From Thermogemmatispora sp042408965 (lineage in GTDB: Bacteria; Chloroflexota; Ktedonobacteria; Ktedonobacterales; Ktedonobacteraceae): DNA of 64,000 bases. Shown here one piece after another: positions 1 to 10,020 of this stretch (positions within the stretch are counted from its first letter, which is position 1; every line of letters begins with the position of its first letter). The position numbers and the translations under genes were made by a program. The stretch covers positions 15,563 to 79,562 of the forward strand of contig JBHOQN010000008.1 in the NCBI GenBank assembly GCA_042408965.1. Direction: 5' to 3'. Under the pieces are notes generated by a model. It did no database searches, had not been told where the DNA came from, and saw only the letters and a program-made list of their open reading frames with translations.

Positions 1-3000
1 GCTCCTCAAGCATGGTTCTCGGTTGCACATAGTGCCGTGGGGAGGCCATATGCTCTGCGCCAGGAGCTGGTAATCGTCGGTGATCCACTTTGCCATTGAG
101 TGTCAAGGGGATTTGTTCTAAAGCGATAAAGGCTGCTGGTATCATGTATTCCGGAACCTTTCCTCGCAGCAGACCGCGCAATTCTACACTCGTCGGTACG
201 TTCTCTGGATCTGTGACCATATAGGCAACCAGGCGATGATCTCCAGGTGATGGCTCCCACAGGGTCACCACCACATCCTCCATGCCCGGATGTGTTTTTA
301 ATATCGACTCGATCTCACCTAATTCAACACGAAACCCACGAATCTTGACCTGCTGGTCGAGCCGGCCAAGGTACTCCAGCTCGCCAGTCGGCAGATAACG
401 TCCGAGATCGCCGGTGCGATAGAGACGCGCACCCGGCTCGCTTCCAAATGGATCGGGAAGGAAGCGCTCCGCTGTCAGAGCAGGCTGCTCGATATAGCCT
501 CGCGCTAGCCCTGCGCCTCCAACATAGAGCTCGCCCGTGACACCGAACGGCGCCATCCGTTGGAAGCGATCCAGGACATACACCTGCAAATCTGACAATG
601 GACGTCCTATCAAACTCCTTTTTGTGTTAAAGACATCCTGGCGGCTCACTCTGCGATAAGTCACGTGGACCGTGGTTTCGGTGATTCCATACATATTGAC
701 CAGTTGAGGTTTGCTGTCTCCATGGCGCTGAACCCAGGACTGCAAGCGCGCTGGATCCAGCGCTTCCCCGCCAAAGATGATCAGGCGCAGGGCATGGCAA
801 TCATATGTCTGGGGCACCCTATCTCTGGCACGTTCGTCCACCTGCATGAATTGCTGGAAAGCAGATGGCGTCTGGTTCAGAATGGTCACGCCCTCTCGTA
901 TGACGAGGGCATAGAAGTCTTCCAGGGAACGAGACACCTGATACGGTACAACCACCAGACGCCCGCCGTACAACAATGCTCCCCACAGCTCCCAGACCGA
1001 GAAATCAAACGCATAGGAGTGAAAAAGTGTCCAGACATCATTCGCCGAGAATTGAAAATATGACTCGCTCCGCGTGAAGAGACGACAGACGTTGCGGTGC
1101 GTCACTCCCACGCCTTTGGGCTTTCCACTCGACCCTGATGTGTAAATGATGTAGGCCAGATGCTCAGGCTCAAGCGGAATTTCGCTTGTCTGAAGCATCT
1201 GCTCTCCATTCAGCGAGTCCCAGATGTGCTCCAGATACACCTCCTGCACTGCTGGCAAGACCAGTTGTGTCCTCAGTCGTCTGTGAGTCAGGAGCACATG
1301 GACTTTCGCGTCCTGGAGTATCAATGTCAGACGATCGGATGGATTGTCTACATCCAGGGGAACATAGGAGCCGCCAGCCCTGAGGATGGCAATGATACTG
1401 ATGATCAATTCGAGAGAACGCTCCATGAGCAAGCCTACCCTGACCTCACTGCCTACACCGACTCGTCGGAGCCAGGCCGCGACGTTGCTGGAGAGACGAT
1501 CCAGTTCACCATAGCTCAAGCACTGTCCTTGACACTCAACAGCAATGGCATCGGGTGCAAGACTGGCTTGCCTGGCAAAGAGCTCGTGAACGCAGAACTC
1601 GTCCCTGTCAGACTTACCGCTCGTACCCTGGCTCTGGAGTTCCAGGAGTTGCGCACGCTCAGCCTCGCTCATCAGAGAAAGCATAGCAATCGAGCAGTCA
1701 GGATCTATGATTGCTTCTCCTATTACATTCATCAAGTGATTCATCAAGCAATGGATAGTAACATCATCAAAAAGATCAGTCCGGTATTGGATGCAACCTA
1801 CCAATCCGCGAGAATCCGGCTCAAAGGACAGAATCAGATCAAATGGCGCTGCGTCAACCTTCGGCTGAAAGCGCTCAAGAGTCAGGTCTGGCACGCTCAA
1901 TTCGGGTCCATCGAAGTTTTGCATCACAAAGAAGACCTGAAATAACGAATGATGTCCAGTATAGCCTCTGATGTGAAGACCAGATATTATATGCTCGAAT
2001 GGCATATCTTGATGATCGAACGCCTCCAGGCAGCTCTGACGTACGATTCTCAGCGCCTCACGGAACGTACATGTTTCTGGCAATAGAGTGCGGATAGCCA
2101 GCGTATTGGTAAAACAGCCGATGAGCGTATCGAGTTCCGCCCAGCGGCGATTGGCAACAGGTGTGCCTACCAGCAGGTCGTTCTGACCAGTAGAACGGAA
2201 CAGGAGCACTTTAAAGGCAGTCAGCAAAACCATGAAGAGTGTGGCCTCCTCTTGCCGCGCAAGTTCCTGGAGGCGCTCGATCTCTCCTTGTGGAAGCACG
2301 AAGCTACAGGAGGCTCCTTGAACACTCTGCACCGCCGAACGCCTGCGATCCAGCGGCAGATCGATAACGGGCAGGGGGGTGGCCAGTTGACGCTGCCAGA
2401 AAGCGCGGTGGTGCTCAAACGAGACGGTCTGTAACCAGCGTTGCTCCCAGCGTACAAAGTCACTGTACTGCATGGGAAGTTCAGGCAGCGATGCTGGCTT
2501 ATTCGTCAGCCTTGCCCTATAGAGGGCCAGTAACTCCTGGAGTAAGATAGTGCCAGACCAGGCATCCGCGATAAGGTGATGGATTGTCAGCAGGAACACA
2601 GCTTCTTCCTGCTCCAACCAGAGTAGGGTGGCTCGCAGCAGTGGGCCAGCTTGTAAGTCCAAGGCGCGCTCTGCCTCCAATCGTGTCAATCTCCTCATCT
2701 GCTCGCCTCGCTCAGATGCAGAGAGATCTCGCAGGTCAGTGATCTGCAGAGCCAGTTCAAGGTGGGAAACAGGAGATTGCACTGGTTGACCATCACGCAG
2801 GGCAAAACGGGTGCGCAAGATCTCATGACGATACACCACTTCGTTCAATGCGTGTTCAAGCACTCCAATGCGCAATGGTCCACTGATCTTTAAGGCTTCC
2901 GTGGTGTTATAAAATGGGTTTCCAGGCTCGAGCTGGCAGAGCAACCAGATGCGTTCCTGCGAGGAGCTCAACGGGAGATATTCATCAGAGGAACGAGGCT

Positions 3001-4831
3001 CGAACTCTGCCATACCAGGCCGAGACGGCTCCAGATGAACAGCTGGTCTCAGATGTTCGAGCACTCCTGCTATAGTAGGGTGCTCGAAGAAGGTCCGGAC
3101 GGGGAATTCAAGCTGACAGCGAGTCCGTAGATGGGCGAGCACGCGCACCACAGAGAGCGAATGGCCGCCCAGTTCAAAAAAGTTATCAGTCAGGCCCACC
3201 CGTTCAACATGGAGGATCTCTTGCCATATCCTGGCCAGTTGCTTCTCCAGTGGTGTACGCGGAGGCACAAAGTGCCTGGTTGAACTCAAGCGATCTGTTG
3301 GTTGCGGCAACCTGGTACGATCTACCTTGCCATTCACAGTGAGGGGTAAAAGATCCATGATTATAAATGCAGTCGGGATCATGGATACAGGTAAGCGTTG
3401 AGCGAGAAAAGCGCGCAGCGCACTCATATCAAGGGCTTCCGCGGCCTTCACTACGATATAGGCAATGAGCTGTTGCTCATCTGCAGCATCTCCCTGGACA
3501 ATGACCGCTACCTCCTGCACATCGGGATACTGGATCAGGGTGCCTTCCACCTCTTCTAGCTCGATCCGCACACCCCGCAGCTTCACCTGGCGGTCAACAC
3601 GTCCAAGAAAGGCGATTGAGCCATCCTGCAAAGAGCGTCCCGTATCACCTGTTCTATAGAGACGGGCGCCTGGCTCACTGCTCCATGGATCAGGCAGGAA
3701 GCGCTCAGCGGTTAAAGCAGGGTTGCCTATATACCCACGCGCAACCCCTATACCCCCAATATAGATCTCCCCTGGGAACCCAATTGGCAAGGGCTGCATC
3801 TCTTCATCCAGTACATAGATACTCGTGCGCGGGATCGCCTGCCCCAGGGGCACGGTCTGGCTGCCGGGGCGTTGGGCAGTGACCAGATAGTAGGCGTTTC
3901 CAACGGTTGTTTCGGTCAAACCATAGCCATTGAAAAAACGCACATGGGACGGAACACGCTCGGCAATACTCCAGGGACAGCTTTCACCCGCGGAAACCAC
4001 CGTCTGCAAATAAGGCATATCGGCAAAGGTAAGCATGGCCAGTAGAGACGGAGGCAGTGTCACGGTCGTAATTGCGTGGATGCATGTGATGCTGGTAAGC
4101 TCTTGAGCCAGCTCTTGTCCTGTTCGGGGGACTAACACCAGAGTAGCTCCCGCCACCAGCGCCATAAAGAACTCTGAGATGGAGGCGTCAAAGCCAAGCG
4201 AAGCGAACTGGAGCACCCTGCTGTTGGTGGTAACCGGTAAGATGTCACAGATCACTTGGATGAGATTGCCAATGCCACGGTGTGGCACCAGCGCTCCTTT
4301 AGGGCGTCCGCTAGAGCCTGAAGTATACATAATATAGGCAGCGTTCTCTGGATCAACATGGACTGCTGGTGGAATGATTGGCTTTTCCTCAATCAATGGC
4401 CACTCTTGTTCGAAATACAGATAGTTCAGAGCTTCGTTGTTGCCCAGGACACGATGCGCCAGCTCCCTCCAGGTGATAAGAAGATGCGGATGTGCATCCT
4501 CAATGAGCATCATCAGCCGCCCGGTGGGATAGTCAGGATCAAGCGGAACATAGACTCCACCAGCTTTGAGAATGCCTAGCAGGCTCACCAGCAGATCGCA
4601 GGAACGTCCCATTAAGACTCCCACAGGTACCTCTGGTCGCACTCCTAGACCACAGAGATAGTGAGCAAGCTGATTGGCACGGCGCTCCAACTCGTGATAA
4701 GTGAGCATCTGGCCAGCGCATTCAACGGCGATGGCATCCGGCATCTGCTCAGCCCGAACCGCAATGAGGTGATGGATACACTCCTCTGGCCCAGCAGCTA
4801 GATGCTCTCTCTTCCAATCTGGTACGTTCAA
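1..4831 (-). CDS. Non-ribosomal peptide synthetase, A-T-C-A..., cut by the window edge
   Basis: This reading frame is open through the left edge, so the C-terminus is missing; about 1610 codons are visible. Domain order is A (about residues 20-520), carrier T (FELGGHSLS near 547), C (from about 627, active-site HHLIADAW near 753) and A (from about 1090, TSGSSGKPKG near 1237); the frame leaves the window beyond the second A domain. Hand alignment to the GrsA pocket gives DASTVAGVGK for the first A domain (no firm match, loosely aromatic-type) and DFWNIGMVHK for the second, the known threonine code. I favour the TTG start at 4831, which has GAGAGGTGG just upstream; a GTG at 4846 is in frame. 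The gene lies 24 bases after the PKS stop, at the distal end of the leftward operon. It starts with an A domain and has no C domain before it, so a partner protein must supply condensation. Confidence 0.93.
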   Translation of the reverse strand, partial: MNVPDWKREHLAAGPEECIHHLIAVRAEQMPDAIAVECAGQMLTYHELERRANQLAHYLCGLGVRPEVPVGVLMGRSCDLLVSLLGILKAGGVYVPLDPDYPTGRLMMLIEDAHPHLLITWRELAHRVLGNNEALNYLYFEQEWPLIEEKPIIPPAVHVDPENAAYIMYTSGSSGRPKGALVPHRGIGNLIQVICDILPVTTNSRVLQFASLGFDASISEFFMALVAGATLVLVPRTGQELAQELTSITCIHAITTVTLPPSLLAMLTFADMPYLQTVVSAGESCPWSIAERVPSHVRFFNGYGLTETTVGNAYYLVTAQRPGSQTVPLGQAIPRTSIYVLDEEMQPLPIGFPGEIYIGGIGVARGYIGNPALTAERFLPDPWSSEPGARLYRTGDTGRSLQDGSIAFLGRVDRQVKLRGVRIELEEVEGTLIQYPDVQEVAVIVQGDAADEQQLIAYIVVKAAEALDMSALRAFLAQRLPVSMIPTAFIIMDLLPLTVNGKVDRTRLPQPTDRLSSTRHFVPPRTPLEKQLARIWQEILHVERVGLTDNFFELGGHSLSVVRVLAHLRTRCQLEFPVRTFFEHPTIAGVLEHLRPAVHLEPSRPGMAEFEPRSSDEYLPLSSSQERIWLLCQLEPGNPFYNTTEALKISGPLRIGVLEHALNEVVYRHEILRTRFALRDGQPVQSPVSHLELALQITDLRDLSASERGEQMRRLTRLEAERALDLQAGPLLRATLLWLEQEEAVFLLTIHHLIADAWSGTILLQELLALYRARLTNKPASLPELPMQYSDFVRWEQRWLQTVSFEHHRAFWQRQLATPLPVIDLPLDRRRSAVQSVQGASCSFVLPQGEIERLQELARQEEATLFMVLLTAFKVLLFRSTGQNDLLVGTPVANRRWAELDTLIGCFTNTLAIRTLLPETCTFREALRIVRQSCLEAFDHQDMPFEHIISGLHIRGYTGHHSLFQVFFVMQNFDGPELSVPDLTLERFQPKVDAAPFDLILSFEPDSRGLVGCIQYRTDLFDDVTIHCLMNHLMNVIGEAIIDPDCSIAMLSLMSEAERAQLLELQSQGTSGKSDRDEFCVHELFARQASLAPDAIAVECQGQCLSYGELDRLSSNVAAWLRRVGVGSEVRVGLLMERSLELIISIIAILRAGGSYVPLDVDNPSDRLTLILQDAKVHVLLTHRRLRTQLVLPAVQEVYLEHIWDSLNGEQMLQTSEIPLEPEHLAYIIYTSGSSGKPKGVGVTHRNVCRLFTRSESYFQFSANDVWTLFHSYAFDFSVWELWGALLYGGRLVVVPYQVSRSLEDFYALVIREGVTILNQTPSAFQQFMQVDERARDRVPQTYDCHALRLIIFGGEALDPARLQSWVQRHGDSKPQLVNMYGITETTVHVTYRRVSRQDVFNTKRSLIGRPLSDLQVYVLDRFQRMAPFGVTGELYVGGAGLARGYIEQPALTAERFLPDPFGSEPGARLYRTGDLGRYLPTGELEYLGRLDQQVKIRGFRVELGEIESILKTHPGMEDVVVTLWEPSPGDHRLVAYMVTDPENVPTSVELRGLLRGKVPEYMIPAAFIALEQIPLTLNGKVDHRRLPAPGAEHMASPRHYVQPRTMLEE

Positions 4832-4855
4832 GGAACCACCTCTCACCGTCTGGCT

Positions 4856-7800
4856 CTATTCCGCGAAATCGTCTGTCTCCAATTGCTGTACGAGCGAGGC
4901 AAGCTCTGTCTCAGTCAGCTCATTGAGATCTTTCAGAATGTCCTCCAGCCCCCCCTCCGTGCTGTTCGCTGGCCTGGTATCACCCTCCACCAGCTCGGTC
5001 CTATCCAGCAAGACTGCAAGCTCAGCAACAGTTGGGCAGGAGAGCAGCTCTGCAAGGGAGATATCGCCTCGCACACGGCTGCGCAGACGCGAAAGCACCT
5101 GAGTTGCGAGCAGAGAATCCCCCCCCAGGTCGGTAAAGTGATCCCGTACGCCGATCTCAGCTATGCCCAGCACCTCCTGCCAGACGCAGGCAATAGCTCG
5201 TTCTGTCTCACTCGCGGGGGCAATATACGGTACACTGAGCTTGGGACGTGGATGCAGCTGCCCCCGTACTGTCAGTGTTTCTGGCTGATCAACCGCCAGA
5301 GTATCCATATGCCCACCGGCAAAGCTGGATACTTCATCTTCAGAAGCTGCGCTTGCAGACCCCCAGAAAGACGCTGGCGAATCGAGCCAGTAGCGTTGAC
5401 GTTCGAACGGGTACGTGGGCAAGGCCACTCGCTGCCGCGTGCCCGGATGGAGCGCAGGCCAGTGAATGGGTATGCCCTGCGTCCAGAGCTTCCCCAGCAC
5501 GAGCAGGCTATGGCCTGCCTCAGAGAGTGATGCACGGCGACGCGGCAGGGAGGCCAGGGTACGAGTCTCCGGCAGCGCCTTTTCCCAACGCGCAATGGTG
5601 GTCAGAGCGTGACCAGGACCAACTTCGAGCAAGATGGATGATTCGTCTCTGCACACTTTTTCAAGACAATCAGCAAAACGCACAGGCCGGCAGAGCTGCT
5701 CTCCCCAGTAATCCGGACTGGTAGCTTGCTCATCCGTAATCCAATTACCAGTTACATTCGCCAGGAAGGGGATCGCCGGCGAGCGACGTGGAATGGTGCG
5801 GATGAACTGCACCAGAGCGTTGCGAGCGGGTTCCATCATCGATGAATGAAAAGCATGGCTTGTCTGTAAACGCCGACCGACGACCCCTGAAGTAAGCCTG
5901 AGGAGCTCTGCCAGTTCTTCGATTGCGTGCTCAGGGCCAGCGATCACACTTTGCTCCGCACCATTCAGGGCAGCCAGGGAGAGGTCAGCACTGAGGTAGG
6001 GAAGCAGCTGATGCTCCGCCAGGGGCACTGAGAGCATACTTCCTCGCGGTAGGCGTTGGATCAATCTCCCTCGTACGGCCACCAAACCCAGGGCATCTTC
6101 CAGGGTAAAGACCTCAGCCAGGCACGCCGCGACATACTCACCAATACTGTGACCCAGCAATGCCCATGGTCGAACCCCTCTGGAGAGCCAGAGTTGCGCC
6201 AGGGCATAGGACACCACAAATATGGCTGGCTGGGTCAGCCAGGTCTCCGTCAACATGTGATTCATCGTCTCAGCCTGAGCAGAGGGAGGATACAAAACAG
6301 TTCTGAGATCCAGGTCGAGGTGTTTTTTCAATACAGAGGCACAGGTATCGATACAGGCCCGAAAGACCTCCTCCGTCTCATACAACTCACGTCCCATGTT
6401 AACATACTGCGTCCCCTGACCAGGCAAGAGAAAAACAACCTGTGGGGCAGACGTAGAGGCTACAGACGTGTGACACCATGTCGTGTCAAGCCGTCGTAGG
6501 ACCTCCGCTCCATCAGCGCTGCTCCGGCAGACGAGGGCACGACGCACAGGAAACTGTCTCCGGCCCAGTTGGAGTGTATAAGCGATATCAGCCAGGGTGG
6601 CCGTGGGAGATGTGCTCAGGTAAGTGGCCAGGCGGAGACTTGCAGCATCCAGAGCCGTCAGCGAGCGCGCAGAAAGGACGAGCAATTGCCAGGAGCAGGC
6701 AGCCCCTCCCACAGGGACGGGTACTGGCGGTGCTTCCTCTAACACCACATGAGCGTTTGTACCACCAATGCCAAAGGAGCTGACGCCGGCCCGGCGTCTC
6801 TCCCCCCTGGCCAGCCAGGGACGCAAGGCCGTATTGACAAAGAAAGGGCTGTCCTCAAAATCGATGGCCGGATTCGGAGAGGTGAAATGCAGGCTCGGCG
6901 GGATCTGCTGGTGCTGAAGAGCGAGAACTGTCTTGATCAAGCCTGCAATGCCGGCTGCTGCATCGAGATGCCCAATATTTGTCTTCAACGAGCCAATAGC
7001 ACAGTAACGTCTTTCCTTTGTAGCAAAAGCCTCCTTGAGCGCACGTAACTCAATAGAATCACCTAGTACCGTTCCTGTTCCATGAGCCTCAATATAGGTG
7101 ATCGTCTCAGGGTCACAGTTAGCAAGGGCCATAGCCTCTGCAATTACTTGCGTCTGACCTAGCACGCTGGGCGCAGTAAAGCCCACTTTCAACGATCCAT
7201 CGTTATTGATAGCCGACGCCTTCACCACCGCGTAAATATGATCGCCATCCTCCAGAGCTTCTGGCAGGCGCTTGAGAAGAACCAGTCCCATACCGCTACC
7301 ACGCACCGTTCCCTGAGCTTCCGCGCTGAACGCTCGACAATGTCCATCAGGCGAATTGATTCCTCCTGGCTGGAAAAAATATCCGCTGACCTCTGGCACA
7401 GAGAGAGAGATACCTCCTGCCAGGGCCATATCACACTCGTGATTCAGCAGGCTCTGCCAGGCTAGATGCACAGCAACCAGAGACGAAGAGCAGGCCGTTT
7501 GCACATTGATGCTCGGTCCGCGGAGATTCAATTTGTAGGAAATCCTGGTGGCGAGAAAATCGTGGCTGCTGGCCAGTAGCAGCTGAAAGGTATCGCCTCT
7601 TGCTCGCAGCGAGCGGCTGGCCAGCACATTCTCCAGGAAATAGGTATTCGGGCTGGCACTCACATAGACGCCAATTGAGCCTGCATAGCGCTCAGGATCA
7701 TAGCCCGCATTCTCCAGTGTTTCCCAGGCCCCCTCCAGCAGCAAACGGTGCTGCGGGTCCAGAAGAGCGGCCTCTCTGGGCGAGTAGCCAAAGAATGCAG

Positions 7801-8032
7801 CGTCAAACAGATCAATGTGCGGGAGGTATCCTCTAGCTTTGACATACGCAGGATCTCTCAGTACATCAAGCTCAATACCTGCCGCCAGCAATTCTTCGTC
7901 GGAGAACGTCTGGATCGACTCGACGCCTTCCGCAAGATTCTGCCAGAATTGCTCGATGGTCTCTGCTCCGGGAAAACGTCCGGCCATGCCGATAATGGCA
8001 ACTTCTGTCCCTGTGATATAGCTCTCTGCCAT
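4856..8032 (-). CDS. Type I polyketide synthase module, KS-AT-ACP
   Basis: The 1058-residue protein adds one malonyl unit without reduction. The ketosynthase (about 9-430) has the active Cys in TACSSS and the two His motifs EAHGTGT and KTNIGH. The acyltransferase (about 527-840) has GHSIGEY and the HAFH motif typical of malonyl-CoA selection. A carrier domain near the C-terminus has LGGDSLLA. I see no KR, DH, ER or TE. The ATG at 8032 is preceded by GGAGGTAGG. It sits between the ABC exporter genes and the A-T-C-A NRPS in the same leftward operon, and its beta-keto product would pass to a condensation domain, though the next protein begins with an A domain. Both ketosynthase and acyltransferase look active. 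Confidence 0.95.
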   Translation of the reverse strand: MAESYITGTEVAIIGMAGRFPGAETIEQFWQNLAEGVESIQTFSDEELLAAGIELDVLRDPAYVKARGYLPHIDLFDAAFFGYSPREAALLDPQHRLLLEGAWETLENAGYDPERYAGSIGVYVSASPNTYFLENVLASRSLRARGDTFQLLLASSHDFLATRISYKLNLRGPSINVQTACSSSLVAVHLAWQSLLNHECDMALAGGISLSVPEVSGYFFQPGGINSPDGHCRAFSAEAQGTVRGSGMGLVLLKRLPEALEDGDHIYAVVKASAINNDGSLKVGFTAPSVLGQTQVIAEAMALANCDPETITYIEAHGTGTVLGDSIELRALKEAFATKERRYCAIGSLKTNIGHLDAAAGIAGLIKTVLALQHQQIPPSLHFTSPNPAIDFEDSPFFVNTALRPWLARGERRRAGVSSFGIGGTNAHVVLEEAPPVPVPVGGAACSWQLLVLSARSLTALDAASLRLATYLSTSPTATLADIAYTLQLGRRQFPVRRALVCRSSADGAEVLRRLDTTWCHTSVASTSAPQVVFLLPGQGTQYVNMGRELYETEEVFRACIDTCASVLKKHLDLDLRTVLYPPSAQAETMNHMLTETWLTQPAIFVVSYALAQLWLSRGVRPWALLGHSIGEYVAACLAEVFTLEDALGLVAVRGRLIQRLPRGSMLSVPLAEHQLLPYLSADLSLAALNGAEQSVIAGPEHAIEELAELLRLTSGVVGRRLQTSHAFHSSMMEPARNALVQFIRTIPRRSPAIPFLANVTGNWITDEQATSPDYWGEQLCRPVRFADCLEKVCRDESSILLEVGPGHALTTIARWEKALPETRTLASLPRRRASLSEAGHSLLVLGKLWTQGIPIHWPALHPGTRQRVALPTYPFERQRYWLDSPASFWGSASAASEDEVSSFAGGHMDTLAVDQPETLTVRGQLHPRPKLSVPYIAPASETERAIACVWQEVLGIAEIGVRDHFTDLGGDSLLATQVLSRLRSRVRGDISLAELLSCPTVAELAVLLDRTELVEGDTRPANSTEGGLEDILKDLNELTETELASLVQQLETDDFAE

Positions 8033-8116
8033 ACGCTATTCACCTACCTCCACAGCCAGGAAGGACATCGCTAGCTGCTCCAGTCTCTATGACGCCTGCG
8101 CTGACGGGCGCCCCTG

Positions 8117-9940
8117 CTAGGATGGAGACGCCTTGGCCTGCGACTCCACCTGTGACTCCCTGGCCCAGAGCCACTGCATCTCCTGGCTGCTTTCAAGTAA
8201 TTCCGGTAAGGTGCCGATCGCCTCGATCCTGCCGTTGGCCATGACGATGATCTGATCAGCTCGCTGCAAAGCGGCGCGGCGGTGAGAGACAGCGAGATAG
8301 GTGAACACGCCCTTCCCTGATCCCTCCTGCTCCCGGGCACGCATCGTATCCAGGCGCAACCAGAGCTCCTGCTCTGTATCGACATCCAGCGCGCTGGAGA
8401 GATCATCGAAGACGCACAATGCGGGCTGGCGTATGAACATGCGCGCAGCGGCGGTTCGCTGGACCTGGCCCCCAGAGAGGCGCACACCGCGCGACCCGAT
8501 CAGCGTATCGATGCCCTCTGCAAACATGGCACAATCCTTGTCAAGCACGGCCAGATGCAGCGCTTCCTGGAGTGCGCCTTGATCATCTGGCAACCCCAGC
8601 AGGATATTCTCACGCAGCGTCTCATTGAACAGGCGGGGAACCTGTGGCGTATAGGCACACCGCGGAGGGAGGAAGAAGCTCGCCGGGTCCTGCACCTCCC
8701 TGCCATTCCAGAGAATGCTGCCACCCGTACGAGGATGCACGCCCAGCAGCACCTCCAGCAGCGTTGTTTTGCCTGAACCCACACGACCCGTGATCACGGT
8801 CAAGGTTCCCCGCGTGAGGCGGAAACTGACGTCGTGAATACCCGCCTGAGTAGAGGGATAGGTATAGCTCAGATGCTGCACCTCGAGCACGTCCAGAGAG
8901 TCGGAGGCTGTTCTGGCTGGATAGTGAACAGTCGGCAAAGCCCCGCTGAGGTACAGAGGGCGATTCTCTACAAGCCGCTCCAGAGACGCCTCAGGCATGA
9001 CCACCTTCAGCCGCTGTAAAGCAGTCTCGCTCTGTCTGGCCTGCGCGAAAAAACGTCCCAGACGCCGCGGCAACATCAGCATCCAGTCCAGGTAGATCGT
9101 AAAAAGCACAAAATCTCCCACCGTGAAGTGACCACGCTGCATCGAGTAGGCGGCTACCAGGAGCACCAGACCACGACTGACTATGACGATACCGCCACTC
9201 GAAGCCTCGAACAGGGCCTGCGCGAGCGTATTTTTTAGCTCGGCCTGGCGGCGCTGATCACTCAAATCCTGGAAACGCATCAGTACCCGTTTCTCTGCTG
9301 CTGCACTTTTGATGACCTGAATACCACCAAAGAGTTCACCAATAAAACCGGTCACCTCGGTTGTACGCTCACGCACCACACTCCAGTACCTGGCCAGAGA
9401 GTCGCGCAAGCGATGGATAAGAAAGACGATCGCCGCCAGCGGCAGAAAAATTAACAGCGTCGCAAACAGGTCTATACGCGCCATGATAACACAGGCCACC
9501 AGGACAAAGACGCCTTCTCCACTCATACGGTAGAGTTCGTTGACCAGGTCGGTGAAGCCTGGGATATCATCACGAATATGGCTGACCAGCTCACCCGGAG
9601 AAGGAAGCTGCGCCATATCCTCACGCGCTCCCGCCTCATGGATTAGCCAGGAAAAAAGGTTTGCCCGCGCCAGCGTCTCTATCGTCGTCTCAAAGGTGGT
9701 ATGCGTCCAGAACCAGAGCAACATCAGCAGCGGATCAAGCACGGCCACGACGACCAGAATAACAATCAGCACCCAGACCCCAGGCACCCCCCTGGCATGC
9801 CCCGTCAGTCCGTCAAAAATAGTTTGTGTGACCAGGCCGCTGAAGATCGGTAAACAAAAAGCCAGGACCCAGGTCACGACTGCCGCGCAGGCCAGCCAGG
9901 GACGATAGCGAAACAGCCGACTTACCATACGAACGACCAT
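8117..9940 (-). CDS. ABC exporter half-transporter (TMD-NBD), variant Walker B
   Basis: This protein of about 607 residues has an N-terminal multi-helix membrane domain followed by an ATPase domain. Walker A is GRVGSGKTT, the signature is LSGGQ, and the H-loop His is in AVSHRRA. Walker B reads VFDDLSS, so the usual catalytic Glu is Asp. With the neighbouring half-transporter it probably forms a heterodimeric exporter in which one ATP site is weak. The upstream GTG (9952) is less likely than ATG 9940, which follows GGAGGATTC. Its place inside the NRPS/PKS operon suggests export of the product or self-resistance. Confidence 0.93.
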   Translation of the reverse strand: MVVRMVSRLFRYRPWLACAAVVTWVLAFCLPIFSGLVTQTIFDGLTGHARGVPGVWVLIVILVVVAVLDPLLMLLWFWTHTTFETTIETLARANLFSWLIHEAGAREDMAQLPSPGELVSHIRDDIPGFTDLVNELYRMSGEGVFVLVACVIMARIDLFATLLIFLPLAAIVFLIHRLRDSLARYWSVVRERTTEVTGFIGELFGGIQVIKSAAAEKRVLMRFQDLSDQRRQAELKNTLAQALFEASSGGIVIVSRGLVLLVAAYSMQRGHFTVGDFVLFTIYLDWMLMLPRRLGRFFAQARQSETALQRLKVVMPEASLERLVENRPLYLSGALPTVHYPARTASDSLDVLEVQHLSYTYPSTQAGIHDVSFRLTRGTLTVITGRVGSGKTTLLEVLLGVHPRTGGSILWNGREVQDPASFFLPPRCAYTPQVPRLFNETLRENILLGLPDDQGALQEALHLAVLDKDCAMFAEGIDTLIGSRGVRLSGGQVQRTAAARMFIRQPALCVFDDLSSALDVDTEQELWLRLDTMRAREQEGSGKGVFTYLAVSHRRAALQRADQIIVMANGRIEAIGTLPELLESSQEMQWLWARESQVESQAKASPS

Positions 9941-10020
9941 TGAATCCTCCACGCTCTTATGAGCAAGAAGATACTCTCTTCTCTTCTCTTCAATGCCTGA
10001 AGACCAGGCGCATGAGTGCC

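Noticed and set aside
1160..1945. 261-codon plus-strand frame
   Set aside because: It is antisense to the A and C domains of the left NRPS and has no family motif.
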